From positions 868,001-932,000 of the forward strand of contig NZ_LT827021.1 in NCBI RefSeq assembly GCF_900169505.1: DNA of 64,000 nucleotides, written 5' to 3'. Of the stretch, positions 48,675 through 58,320 are shown in pieces (position 1 is the first letter of the stretch; each line of letters begins with the position of its first letter). The translations under genes were made by a program, and so were the position numbers. The notes beneath the pieces are model-generated. The model did not search any database, was not told where the DNA came from, and worked only from the letters and a program-made list of their open reading frames with translations. Source of the DNA: Arabiibacter massiliensis (GTDB lineage Bacteria > Actinomycetota > Coriobacteriia > Coriobacteriales > Eggerthellaceae).

Positions 48675-49020
48675 GGTCCGACCTCCTCAACAAGCGCGCG
48701 TACTGGCGCAGCTGCAGCACGATGAGCACGACGACGCCCGCCCCCGCGCCGACCGCGACGGCGACGAGCGCCGCACCGAATCCCTCGCCGACCGGCGCGT
48801 ACGCCCGCGCAACCGCGCACCAGAGCGCCACGGCCACCAGGCACACGGCCGCCCCCGAGAGGCGCGCGCTGCGCCTGAGCTCGGCCTCGCCGGGATCGAG
48901 CGCGAGGAAGCTCTCTCCCCCGGCGAGGATGCGATAGCACCGCTCGTTGCCCGCGAAGACGAGCGCGCCGAACGCGAAGATCGCGAGCCCGAGCGCGAAA
49001 GGCACGACAAGCTCCATCAT
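48667..49020 (-). CDS. Small membrane protein (DUF3784-like)
   Basis: 117 residues with about three hydrophobic segments (LVVPFALGLAIFAFGALVFA, AAVCLVAVALWCAVARAY, GAALVAVAVGAGAGVVVLIVL) and a basic end (RQYARLLRRSDRG). The pattern fits DUF3784. It lies between the HAAS-domain and PH-domain genes, 4 nt from the former. Confidence 0.75.
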   Translation of the reverse strand: MMELVVPFALGLAIFAFGALVFAGNERCYRILAGGESFLALDPGEAELRRSARLSGAAVCLVAVALWCAVARAYAPVGEGFGAALVAVAVGAGAGVVVLIVLQLRQYARLLRRSDRG

Positions 49021-49024
49021 GCGC

Positions 49025-49684
49025 CTACCTGAGGTTCAATCCCATGATCTTCATGTCCTTGTTGAAGGACATGGTGAACGTCACCGTCGCGTTCTCATAG
49101 TTGGCGACGAATTCGACCACGTCGAGAACCAGCCCCATCTGCTCGATCTGGGTCGAGTACGCGTTCCCGTACGACTTGAGCGGGCCCCAATCGTCGCCGA
49201 AGAGCGCATGGGCGTCCGCTATCACGGGCTCGGACAAAGCCTGGGCCACGCTGGGGTCGAGCATCGGAAGGAACGCATCGTAATCGTTCGCGGCGATAAC
49301 CTCGGCCGCCTCCTGCGCCTTGGTGACAAGCGCCTGCTCGGATGCACCGGAGCTCGTGCCCACAGGCGCCGTCTTCGGCGCCACCCACCATGCGGCCCCG
49401 CCGATCACGGCTGCCAGCACGATCACCACGGCTGCCGCGATGGCGATCATCTTGGTGCGCTTGCGCTTCCTGCCGGCGGCGAGCTCCTGCTCGGAAAGGC
49501 CCTCGTTGAACTCGGCGGCCACTTGGCGCGGATCGCCCAGGCGGCGCTCCACCTGCTCCCAGCCCTCGCCCGCTTCGAGCGCGGCGGCGATGTCGGCCTC
49601 GAGGTCGCGCACGAACTCGTCGCGGCGCGCCTTCGAGCACGAAAGCCGCTTCGCGACCGCCTTCACATAGGATTCACGATTCAT
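49025..49684 (-). CDS. HAAS-domain membrane protein with DUF3887-like domain
   Basis: 219 residues. The N-terminal HAAS-like helical domain (YVKAVAKRLSCSKARRDEFVRDLEADIAAALEAG...VERRLGDPRQVAAEFNEG) occurs next to PadR regulators in many bacteria. One transmembrane helix (about 80-102) and an extracytoplasmic part (about 125-219, ALVTKAQEAAEVIAANDYDAFLPML) resembling DUF3887 follow. The ATG overlaps the PadR stop (ATGA). It may sense envelope state together with PadR. Confidence 0.8.
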   Translation of the reverse strand: MNRESYVKAVAKRLSCSKARRDEFVRDLEADIAAALEAGEGWEQVERRLGDPRQVAAEFNEGLSEQELAAGRKRKRTKMIAIAAAVVIVLAAVIGGAAWWVAPKTAPVGTSSGASEQALVTKAQEAAEVIAANDYDAFLPMLDPSVAQALSEPVIADAHALFGDDWGPLKSYGNAYSTQIEQMGLVLDVVEFVANYENATVTFTMSFNKDMKIMGLNLR

Positions 49685-50022
49685 TGCTCCTCCTCCATGA
49701 TCGACCTCACGTGACCGTCGAACTCGTTCCAGATGCCGCGCATCTCCTCAAGGGCCGTGCGGCCCTCGCCGGTGATCGCGTAATACTTGCGCGCGGGCTC
49801 CTTGTCGGCGCGCGCGGCCAGGCGGCTCTCCACGAGGCCGCTGTCCTCCAGCCGGTAGAGGATGGGGTACAGCGTGCCCTCCTTGAGCGAGATCGCGCCG
49901 TCGGTGCGCTCCCGCAGCTCGGTGATCAGCTGGTAGCCGTACTTCTCCTCGCGCACGAGCAGCTTGAGGACGAGCATCTCGAGCGCGCCCTTCTTCACCT
50001 GCTGTGCGAACCGCTGCTGCAT
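49681..50022 (-). CDS. PadR family transcriptional regulator
   Basis: 113 residues with the PadR winged helix: KKGALEMLVLKLLVREEKYGYQLITELRERTDGAISLKEGTLYPILYRLEDSGLVES, then a wing (RKYYAITGEGRTALEEM) and a C-terminal helix. The start is taken at 50022 (MQQRFAQQVKKG) behind GGGGAAGCCG. First gene of the operon, which it probably represses. Confidence 0.93.
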   Translation of the reverse strand: MQQRFAQQVKKGALEMLVLKLLVREEKYGYQLITELRERTDGAISLKEGTLYPILYRLEDSGLVESRLAARADKEPARKYYAITGEGRTALEEMRGIWNEFDGHVRSIMEEEQ

Positions 50023-50092
50023 CGGCTTCCCCGTCTCTTCTACCTTCGCAATGCTAAATATAGCTGATCTGGATGTTCTTGGCAAGATGGAC

Positions 50093-50205
50093 GGGGGCGT
50101 GACAAAGGGACGGAAATATTGTCACGTTCTCGTGCGAGATTCGAGGCCGTTTTCCCTTGGGGAACGTGACAATTTCCCTTTGTCACGTTCCCCTGTCACG
50201 CCCCC
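50093..50205. repeat. Nested GTGACA palindrome, 113 bp
   Basis: GGGGGCGTGACA (50093-50104) pairs with TGTCACGCCCCC (50194-50205), and TTGTCACGTTC (50119-50129) with GAACGTGACAA (50162-50172). Between them AAAGGGACGGAAAT and ATTTCCCTTT pair imperfectly. GTGACA occurs several times in both orientations. It lies between rlmKL and padR. It may be a MITE-like element. Confidence 0.75.
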
Positions 50206-50208
50206 CTG

Positions 50209-52506
50209 TTACGCGCGGCGCACGAGGTAGCACTTGTGGATGCGGGGGTTGCGCTCGAAGTCGTGCGGGATGGTCTGCGCGGTGATGTCCTCCAGCTTGA
50301 CGCCGTACTTGGCGAGCGCCTCCTCGTCGGGCTTGAACGTGCGCAGGTTGCACGAGAACACGGCCTCGCCCTCCTCGGACAGAAGGCGCGACACCCCTAT
50401 CAGCAGCTCCACGTGGTCGCGCTGCACGTCCCAGGTGCGCTTGCCCATGGCCTTGGAGTTGGAGAAGGTGGGCGGGTCGACGAACACCAGGTCGAAGCGG
50501 CGGCCCGTGCGGCGCGCCTCCCTGATCCACGGCATGACGTCGCCGCGCTCGAAGGTGTGCTCCTCCCCCGCGAAGCCGTTCTGCTCCATGTTGCGCCGCG
50601 CCCAGTCGAGGTAGGTCTGCGACAGGTCGACGGTGGCCGTCGTGCGCGCCCCGCCTGCGGCCGCGTGCACCGTGGCCGTGCCGGTGTAGGCGAACAGGTT
50701 GAGGAAGCGCTTGCCCTCGGCCTTGCGCCCCACCAGCTCGCGCGTGAGCCGATGGTCGAGGAACAGCCCCGTGTCAAGGTACCCCGCCAGATCGACCTCG
50801 AACGTGAAGCCGTCCTCCGCCACCTGCGTGACGTAGGCGCGCCGGCCGGCGTCGCGGTACTGGCTGCCGCCCTTGTCGCGCTGGCGCACCTTGGCGAACA
50901 CGTGGTCGGGCCGCACGCCGAGCGCCGGCGGCACGAGCGCCAGCACGTCGTCGAAGCGCCGCCGCGCACGCGCGGGGTCGACGGTCTTGGGCGGCGCGTA
51001 CTCGGCCACATGGACGTAGGTGTTCCCGGCCGCCTGGCCCGCGCCCTCGTACACGTCCACGGCCACGGCGTAGTCGGGCAGGTCGGCGTCGTACACGCGG
51101 TAGCACGTGACGCCCTCGCGCCGCGCCCACTTGCGGCGCTCCTTGGCCACCTTGCGCAGGCGGGCGGCGAACTGCTCGGAGGTCTGCTCGAGCACCTCGA
51201 CGCGATGCTCCGCGCCGCCGGCGGAGTCGGGCACGACCACCGTGACGGCCTCCTTGGGCGGCGCGTCGAACACGAGCGCCTCGGTGGCCACGCGGTCGCG
51301 TCCGAGCTTTGCCTTGAGCGCGGGAGCGGCGCCGAAGCGCGCCTCCACGCCCTCGCCGCCCGCCGTCGCGAAGGCCGAGCCCTCAGGAGCCGCCGAGGCC
51401 GCGCGCACGAACGCGACCGCCTCGGCCTGCGCCCGCGCCTCGGACGCCTCCCCTGCGGCCAGCACGCTGGCCACCGCGCAGGGAAGCGCCTCCATCCCGC
51501 GCCGCCTGCCCGCCGCGGCGCTCGCGCGCTCCACGAGGCCCGCGACCGCATCGGCATCGGCGAGCTCGACGGTGAGCGCCTGGCGCAGCCCCGCGCGCTT
51601 GGCATGGTCGCGCGCGCGGGCGATGGCCGGCGAAGATGTGGAGGCGCCCGCCACGCGCACGTAGGCGGGATCGGGCGGGGCCGAGGCGGGGCCGTCGAGG
51701 GCGCCCGGCGCGACGGCCGCCTCGAGCCCGCGCTCGAAGCGCTCGTCGGCCTCGGCGATGAGCTCGTTCCACGCCTCGGGCTGGGACTGCTGCCAGCCGA
51801 AGAAGCCCCAGCGCTCACGGGTGAGCCCCGGCGCGAGATCGCAGGCGACCGAGGCCGCCTCCACCGCGAGAAGACCGTCGCCGCAGGCCGGATCCACGAG
51901 CGCCTCGCCGCGCGCCGCGCGCTCGCGCCAGCCGGCGAGCGCGAGCAGGCCCGCCGCCAGCGCGCAGGACAGCGGCGCGTCGGGCCCGTCCTGGGGCGCG
52001 AGGTAGGGTCGATGGTAGAGCGACTCGCCCGACAGGTCGAGCGACACGGTGGCGCGCGCCTCGCGAACGCGCACGTCCACCAGGGCATCGGCGTTCGCGG
52101 CGTCCACGTCGGGGCGCTCCCCGCGCGCCTCGCGCAAACGGTCGCACACGGCGTCCTTCACCTTGAGCGCCGTGAAGCGCGTGTTGCGCAGCTCCTCATT
52201 CATGCCGTGGGCCTGCACGGCCATGCTCGCGCCGTCGGCGATGACGTCCTCCCAGGGAAGGCGCCGCACGCCCTCGTAGAGCAGCTCGGCGTCTCCCGCG
52301 TTCACGCGGCCCACCACCACGAGCACGCGCGAGGCCAGCCGCGACCACAGGCACGCGGCCAGCGCATGGCGGACGTCGCAGAAAAAGGCGACGCCCCCGC
52401 CGAGGGGGCGCACGCGCTTGATGCCGAGACGCTTCAGTTCTTCGGCGAGCTGCCCCTCCAACCCGGAGAGGCAGCTCGCGAACAGTTCGAGGTTTTCGTT
52501 TTGCAT
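50209..52506 (-). CDS. rlmKL: Bifunctional 23S rRNA methyltransferase RlmKL
   Basis: 765 residues. N-terminal THUMP region (about 60-165), then the RlmL-type methyltransferase with VDPACGDGLLAVEAASVACDLAPG (SAM loop and motif), and a C-terminal RlmK-type methyltransferase with FLNLFAYTGTATVHAA, VDLSQTYLDWARRNMEQNGF and VFVDPPTFSNSK. Together these make m2G2445 and m7G2069 (E. coli numbers). The middle (about 270-420) is long and Ala-rich, with a weaker than usual first-domain NPPY-type motif, so the activity of the RlmL part should be checked. Start at 52506 (MQNENLELFASC). Confidence 0.88.
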   Translation of the reverse strand: MQNENLELFASCLSGLEGQLAEELKRLGIKRVRPLGGGVAFFCDVRHALAACLWSRLASRVLVVVGRVNAGDAELLYEGVRRLPWEDVIADGASMAVQAHGMNEELRNTRFTALKVKDAVCDRLREARGERPDVDAANADALVDVRVREARATVSLDLSGESLYHRPYLAPQDGPDAPLSCALAAGLLALAGWRERAARGEALVDPACGDGLLAVEAASVACDLAPGLTRERWGFFGWQQSQPEAWNELIAEADERFERGLEAAVAPGALDGPASAPPDPAYVRVAGASTSSPAIARARDHAKRAGLRQALTVELADADAVAGLVERASAAAGRRRGMEALPCAVASVLAAGEASEARAQAEAVAFVRAASAAPEGSAFATAGGEGVEARFGAAPALKAKLGRDRVATEALVFDAPPKEAVTVVVPDSAGGAEHRVEVLEQTSEQFAARLRKVAKERRKWARREGVTCYRVYDADLPDYAVAVDVYEGAGQAAGNTYVHVAEYAPPKTVDPARARRRFDDVLALVPPALGVRPDHVFAKVRQRDKGGSQYRDAGRRAYVTQVAEDGFTFEVDLAGYLDTGLFLDHRLTRELVGRKAEGKRFLNLFAYTGTATVHAAAGGARTTATVDLSQTYLDWARRNMEQNGFAGEEHTFERGDVMPWIREARRTGRRFDLVFVDPPTFSNSKAMGKRTWDVQRDHVELLIGVSRLLSEEGEAVFSCNLRTFKPDEEALAKYGVKLEDITAQTIPHDFERNPRIHKCYLVRRA

Positions 52507-52536
52507 TCCGGCCTCTCATCGGCCCTTCGGCCGCAC

Positions 52537-52588
52537 GGGATCCTTCGACTGCGCGGCCGCCTTCGGCGACCGCTTCGCTCAGGATGAC
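52537..52588. repeat. Dispersed repeat copy between rlmKL and rpoD
   Basis: GGATCCTTCGACTGCGCGG...CGCTTCGCTCAGGATGAC, single copy with a palindromic centre (GGCCGCCTTCGGCGACC). Confidence 0.8.
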
Positions 52589-52597
52589 GATTCGCCC

Positions 52598-53845
<1,248 letters not shown>

Positions 53846-53993
53846 GTGATCTTCCTTTCCAACAGGACGGTGCGAGGGCATGCAGACACGCACGCACCGG
53901 GCGCAAAGATACAGCGGAGCAGTATACCACAACCCCGGCGCTTTGTTCCAGCGCGCTTTTCCGCGCTTTGACGGCCGCCGGCTGGCACCGCAG

Positions 53994-54036
53994 AATCCTT
54001 CGACTCCGCGCTGACGCGCTCCGCTCAGGATGACAA
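53994..54036. repeat. Dispersed repeat copy between rpoD and the lipoprotein gene
   Basis: AATCCTTCGACTCCGCGCTGACGCGC...GCTCAGGATGACAAA, single copy with a short inverted centre. Confidence 0.8.
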
Positions 54037-54058
54037 ACCCGGTCGCTCCGCTCAGGCG

Positions 54059-55915
54059 TCAGCCGATATCGGGGTGGGCGGCCATGTACTCGGTGGCGGC
54101 TCCGATGGGCTGGTGCTCGGTCACCTGCACGTCGCTCACGCTCTCCTCGTCCACGGTGCCGGCAAGGTAGGTCACCGTGAACTCGTCTCCGTCGGCCACC
54201 TCGCGGCCGCCAACGGAAAGCGAGGTCACCTTGTGCGCGTCGTCGTAGGACACCTCGGCGCCCGCCACCTCGTAATAGAACGGCAGAAGATCGCCGGTCC
54301 ACCCCTTCTGCTCGAAGGTCTGGCCGCTCTCCAGAAGCCCGCGCAGCTCGGCGCCTGAGATGCGCGCCGTGGCGAGCGTGGTGGGCTCGTTGGTATAGGG
54401 CAGAAGGATGGTGAGCTGGTTGGAGTAGAAGTCGCCCTCGTAGAGCCGGCCGCACACGCCGTTCACGTGGAGCTGGCCGTTCGGCAGCCCGCCGGGCAGC
54501 ATGAGCCCCAGATCGGTGCCCTGATGCTCGCGGAACGCCTCGGCGAAGTAGCGCACCGTCTCGTCCTTGCTCAGGTCGCGCGTCACCCGGCCGAGCTTCT
54601 CCCCCATCTGCGTCTCCGACTTGCTTTCGGCCATGGCGTCGTCGCAGGCGGCCAGCACCTCGGCCGAGGTGGCCTGCCCCTGCATGAACTCGCCCAGGGC
54701 GTTGCCGCCGGGAAGCGCCGCCGTGGCGTAGGTGGCGGCCTCCACCAGGTTGTTGCGCTCCACCACGTCGGCGTAGTCGCCCAGCAGCGCGTCATCGTCG
54801 TCGGCCGTCCCTTTCGTGGAGGAGTAGCGCCCCTCGGCGCCGCCCATGAGTATCTCCTGGCCCTCCGGCGTGCTCATGAACTCGAACATCTCCAGCGCGA
54901 TGGCCAGCTTCTCCTCGTTGCCGGGCTCCTCGAGCTTCTTGTTGATGCCGTAAAGGCCGCTCGTCCAGTAGAAGTACCAGGCGTTCTCCTGGCCCTCTCC
55001 CTTCGCCAGAAACGGCGCCACCCCCGCCTCGAAGTCGAAGTCGTTCGCGCTCACGGAGCTGCTCAGCCCGTAGCACATGGCCGCCTGCCCGCTTGCGAAC
55101 AGCTTCGTGGAGTCCTGGGCGGTAAGGCTCAGGTCGTCGGCCGTGATGAGGCCGGCGTCCAGCCACAGCTGGAACTCGTCCATGTACGGCTCGAACACGC
55201 CGGTCATGGCGGCCTCGCCGGCAAGGAACCGCCGCTCCCAGTCGATGCCCTGCGGCGTGTGGATGAACTGGGCCGACGCGATGTTGGTGAGGTGGAGGAA
55301 GCGGCTGCCCGGCAGATCCAGGGAATACGACAGCAGGCGGATGCCCTCCGCCTTCGCCTGCTCGTTGAGCGCGATGAGGTCCTCCAGCGAGCGCGGCAGC
55401 TCCCAGCCGTGCTCGGCGAACATCTCCTTGTTGTAGATGAGCCCGGAATAGGTGAGGTAGCCGGGCAGATAGAACACGCGCCCGTCCATGCTGAGGCGGT
55501 CGACCACGCTGGGAAGGTAGCGGCTCATGAAATCGTAGCCCGCCAGATCCACCAGGTTGTTCTCCAGATCCTCAGTGAGGTCCAGGTTGCGCGTGTTCAC
55601 CAGGATGTCGGGGATGTCGTGGTGCTCCAGCTCGAGGATCTGCTGGCCGGAGTAGTTGCCGTTGGCGTTCACGTCGAACTCGAAGCGCAGGTTGGGATGG
55701 CGGCGCACCATCTCGTCCATGATGCCCTGGGGCAGCATGTCCACGCGGCGCTTCGACACCGTGAGCACTATCTCTTCATCGCCCGACCCCTCGCCGCCCG
55801 CGCCGCCCTCCGAGCAGCCTGCGAGCGCGCCCAATCCAGCCAGCGCCGCAACCAGCGCGAGCACCAACGTCCAGCGACGCGCCGCCCGGGCCGTCCTTCT
55901 AGTCGTCTGAGTCAT
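54059..55915 (-). CDS. Solute-binding lipoprotein fused to a 5'-nucleotidase C-like domain
   Basis: 618 residues. Signal peptide with lipobox LAGC (Cys34). Residues about 50-430 look like an ABC-type extracellular solute-binding protein (family 1): DIPDILVNTRNLDL, YNKEMFAEHGWELPRSLEDLI, AMCYGLSSS. The C-terminal part (about 470-618) resembles the 5'-nucleotidase C-terminal domain (LPGGLPNGQLHVNGVCGRLYEGDF, TLATARISGAELRGLLESG, EFTVTYLAGT). No permease or ATPase genes are next to it. It overlaps the following EAL protein gene by 17 nt, so binding may serve sensing rather than transport. Confidence 0.78.
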   Translation of the reverse strand: MTQTTRRTARAARRWTLVLALVAALAGLGALAGCSEGGAGGEGSGDEEIVLTVSKRRVDMLPQGIMDEMVRRHPNLRFEFDVNANGNYSGQQILELEHHDIPDILVNTRNLDLTEDLENNLVDLAGYDFMSRYLPSVVDRLSMDGRVFYLPGYLTYSGLIYNKEMFAEHGWELPRSLEDLIALNEQAKAEGIRLLSYSLDLPGSRFLHLTNIASAQFIHTPQGIDWERRFLAGEAAMTGVFEPYMDEFQLWLDAGLITADDLSLTAQDSTKLFASGQAAMCYGLSSSVSANDFDFEAGVAPFLAKGEGQENAWYFYWTSGLYGINKKLEEPGNEEKLAIALEMFEFMSTPEGQEILMGGAEGRYSSTKGTADDDDALLGDYADVVERNNLVEAATYATAALPGGNALGEFMQGQATSAEVLAACDDAMAESKSETQMGEKLGRVTRDLSKDETVRYFAEAFREHQGTDLGLMLPGGLPNGQLHVNGVCGRLYEGDFYSNQLTILLPYTNEPTTLATARISGAELRGLLESGQTFEQKGWTGDLLPFYYEVAGAEVSYDDAHKVTSLSVGGREVADGDEFTVTYLAGTVDEESVSDVQVTEHQPIGAATEYMAAHPDIG

Positions 55916-58190
55916 CAGCGCCTCGCTTCCCCTCGTCGATACGGAACTCCTGGAACTGTTCGGCGGGCATGGGCCGGCCGAACACGTAGCCCTGCACCAT
56001 GTCGCAGCCGATGCCCTCCAAGAAGCTCACCTGGTCGAGCTCCTCCACGCCCTCGGCCACCGTGGCTATGCGCATGGCGCGCGCGATGCCCACGATGCCG
56101 CCCACGATGCTCTCGGCCTTCCCCGCGTCGCTCGCATCGCCCACGAAGAACCCGCGGTCGAGCTTGATGATGTCCACCTCCAGGTTGCGCAGCATGTTCA
56201 GGCTCGAGTAGCTGGAGCCGAAGTCGTCCATGGAGCAGCGCGCGCCCAGGGCGTGGATGCGGCGGATGACCCGGTTGATCTCGTCGATGCGGTCGAACAC
56301 CACCGATTCGGTGAACTCGAACTCGAGCCAGCGCGCGGGCACCCGGTTCTCGCGGACGTGCTCCTCGTAGCGGTCGAAGAAGTCGGGCACGTCGAAGTTG
56401 GCCCGCGAGATGTTCACCGAGATGGACACGAGCGGCCGCCCCTCGCTCTCCCAGCGCTTCAGCAGCGCGCACACCTGGCGAAACATGTAGAAGTCCAGCT
56501 GGGCTATCATGCCGTTGCGCTCGAAGAGCGGGATGAACTCGTCGGGGAAGAGCTTGCCCTCGGGCCCGAACCAGCGCACCAGGGCCTCGGCGCCGTCGAC
56601 GCACCGGCCCGGCAGCGCCACCTTCGGCTGCAGGAACACGTGGAACTCTCCGCCCGCGAGCGCGGCGGGGAACCGGTCCTCGAGCTCCTTCTCGCGCAGG
56701 AACCGCCGCCGCAGCCGGGCGTCGTAGAAGCCCACGCGCGACCCGCCGGAGAGGACCTGCTTCTCGGCGCTCGTGCGCGCCAGGTTCGCGGCGTCGATGA
56801 GCAGCGTGAGCTCCTGCTTGAGCGCCTCCTCGTCGAGCAGGTACACCCCGAAGTCCATGGACACCCGCGCGCCCTCGCTGCCCTGCGCCGCCGCGATGGA
56901 GAACTCGTCCAGGCGCTTTTTCACCTCGGACTCGTCGGTGGGGTTCAGCAGGGTGACGAAGTGGTCGGCCGCCACGCGCCCGGTGAACTCGCCCTCGCGC
57001 ATGCGCTCCCCGATCATGCGGCTCACGGCGGCGAGCAGCCTGTCGCCGCCCTCCTTGCCCTCGCGGTCGTTGTACGACTTGAACTTCGCGATGTTGGCGT
57101 ACACGAGGGCCCGGTGCAGCATGTCGCCGCGCGCCGCGTCCTGGAAGCGCTCGCGGAAGCGCTCGAGGGTGTCGCCGCCCGTGACCGGGTCCACGTAGGC
57201 GATGTGCTCGAGCCGCCGCCGGTTGCGGTGCTGGGCGACCACCACGAGCAGCATGACGGCCCCGAACACGAGCGCCACGGTGACGCCCACCGCAACGGTG
57301 AGCAGGTACAGGCTGTTGGAGCGCTCGTCGATGTAGCTGCTGGGCACGAAGGACAGCAGCCGCCAGTCGCTCACCCCCACGGGCGTGTAGCACACGTAGG
57401 TGGGCACGCCGTTGTAGTCCACCAGCACCACGCCCTGCGCGCCGGAGGCGAGGTCGGCGCGCAGCCGCTCGGCCGCCTCCTGCTCCGCGGGGTTCTGCGT
57501 CTCGAGCGCGGACACGATGTTGTACTCGCTGCTCACGGCCGTCTGCTCCGCCGAGCGCACGGCCACCGAGCCGTCGCTGCGCACGATGTAGGCGAAGCCC
57601 TGGCCGTCGAACGAGTCGATGGACAGCAGGTGCAGGATGTCCTCGACGCCGTACACCCCGACGAGCGCCTTCATGCGGTGGCCCTCGATCTCGAAGTCGA
57701 CGGGAATGGAGAACACGAGCACGTCGCGGCCGTCCATGCTCTCGATGCCGGAGACGGAGGACTCGCCTTCGAGCAGGGTCTTGTTGAGGTAGTCCTGCGA
57801 GCGGACGTAGCGCTGCGTGCCGTCGGCGAAGCACCACATGCCGTCCTCGTCCACGTAGGCGAGCTTGTCGAGGTTCCACCGGGCGCGCTCCTCGGCCATC
57901 TCCGCGTTCAGCTCGGCGAGGGTGGCGCCGGCCTCCACCCGGCTCCTCTGGCCGCGCTCCACCGTCTCCAAGGCCGAGAATATCTGGGAGGTCACGATGC
58001 GCACGTTCTCGGTGATCTGGCCGGAGATGTCCTCGAGGTAGCCGATGCTGTCTTCACGCGTGAGGTTGCGCACGGTGTCGGAGTACACGTGGACGAGCGC
58101 GCCGCCGCCTACGACCGCCACGAGGACGACCGCGACGATGCCGGCGGCCAATCCGAAGGCGCCCCGCCTTCCTCTTGGTGCGCGACCCAT
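55899..58190 (-). CDS. Membrane sensor with degenerate GGDEF and intact-looking EAL domain
   Basis: 763 residues. Transmembrane helix (about 14-35), a Cache-like extracellular sensor (40-290), a second helix (about 300-325), then a GGDEF domain in which the active motif is replaced by RVAADHF, and an EAL domain with EALVRW, SVNIS, FEFTES, MDDFGSSYSS, KLDRGF and AEGVEE. It should hydrolyse cyclic di-GMP, with the GGDEF part regulatory. Start at 58190 behind GGGGAGGTGAAC. It is read together with the overlapping lipoprotein gene, which may deliver the signal. Confidence 0.88.
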   Translation of the reverse strand: MGRAPRGRRGAFGLAAGIVAVVLVAVVGGGALVHVYSDTVRNLTREDSIGYLEDISGQITENVRIVTSQIFSALETVERGQRSRVEAGATLAELNAEMAEERARWNLDKLAYVDEDGMWCFADGTQRYVRSQDYLNKTLLEGESSVSGIESMDGRDVLVFSIPVDFEIEGHRMKALVGVYGVEDILHLLSIDSFDGQGFAYIVRSDGSVAVRSAEQTAVSSEYNIVSALETQNPAEQEAAERLRADLASGAQGVVLVDYNGVPTYVCYTPVGVSDWRLLSFVPSSYIDERSNSLYLLTVAVGVTVALVFGAVMLLVVVAQHRNRRRLEHIAYVDPVTGGDTLERFRERFQDAARGDMLHRALVYANIAKFKSYNDREGKEGGDRLLAAVSRMIGERMREGEFTGRVAADHFVTLLNPTDESEVKKRLDEFSIAAAQGSEGARVSMDFGVYLLDEEALKQELTLLIDAANLARTSAEKQVLSGGSRVGFYDARLRRRFLREKELEDRFPAALAGGEFHVFLQPKVALPGRCVDGAEALVRWFGPEGKLFPDEFIPLFERNGMIAQLDFYMFRQVCALLKRWESEGRPLVSISVNISRANFDVPDFFDRYEEHVRENRVPARWLEFEFTESVVFDRIDEINRVIRRIHALGARCSMDDFGSSYSSLNMLRNLEVDIIKLDRGFFVGDASDAGKAESIVGGIVGIARAMRIATVAEGVEELDQVSFLEGIGCDMVQGYVFGRPMPAEQFQEFRIDEGKRGADDSDD

Positions 58191-58320
58191 GTTCACCTCC
58201 CCGCACGTTTGTCTGCATCGTACATAGTAACCGAAAACGGGCCGAAGCGACAGAGGACGCAGGTGGGCGGCACCATGGGCGGCGAAAGACGGCGCGGCCG
58301 GGGGCGCGGGCGCGGCGCCC

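Noticed and set aside
47415..48725. A long plus-strand ORF of 436 codons
   Set aside because: It crosses the E3 right attachment site and is antisense to two supported genes. Low-complexity residues and no ribosome site.
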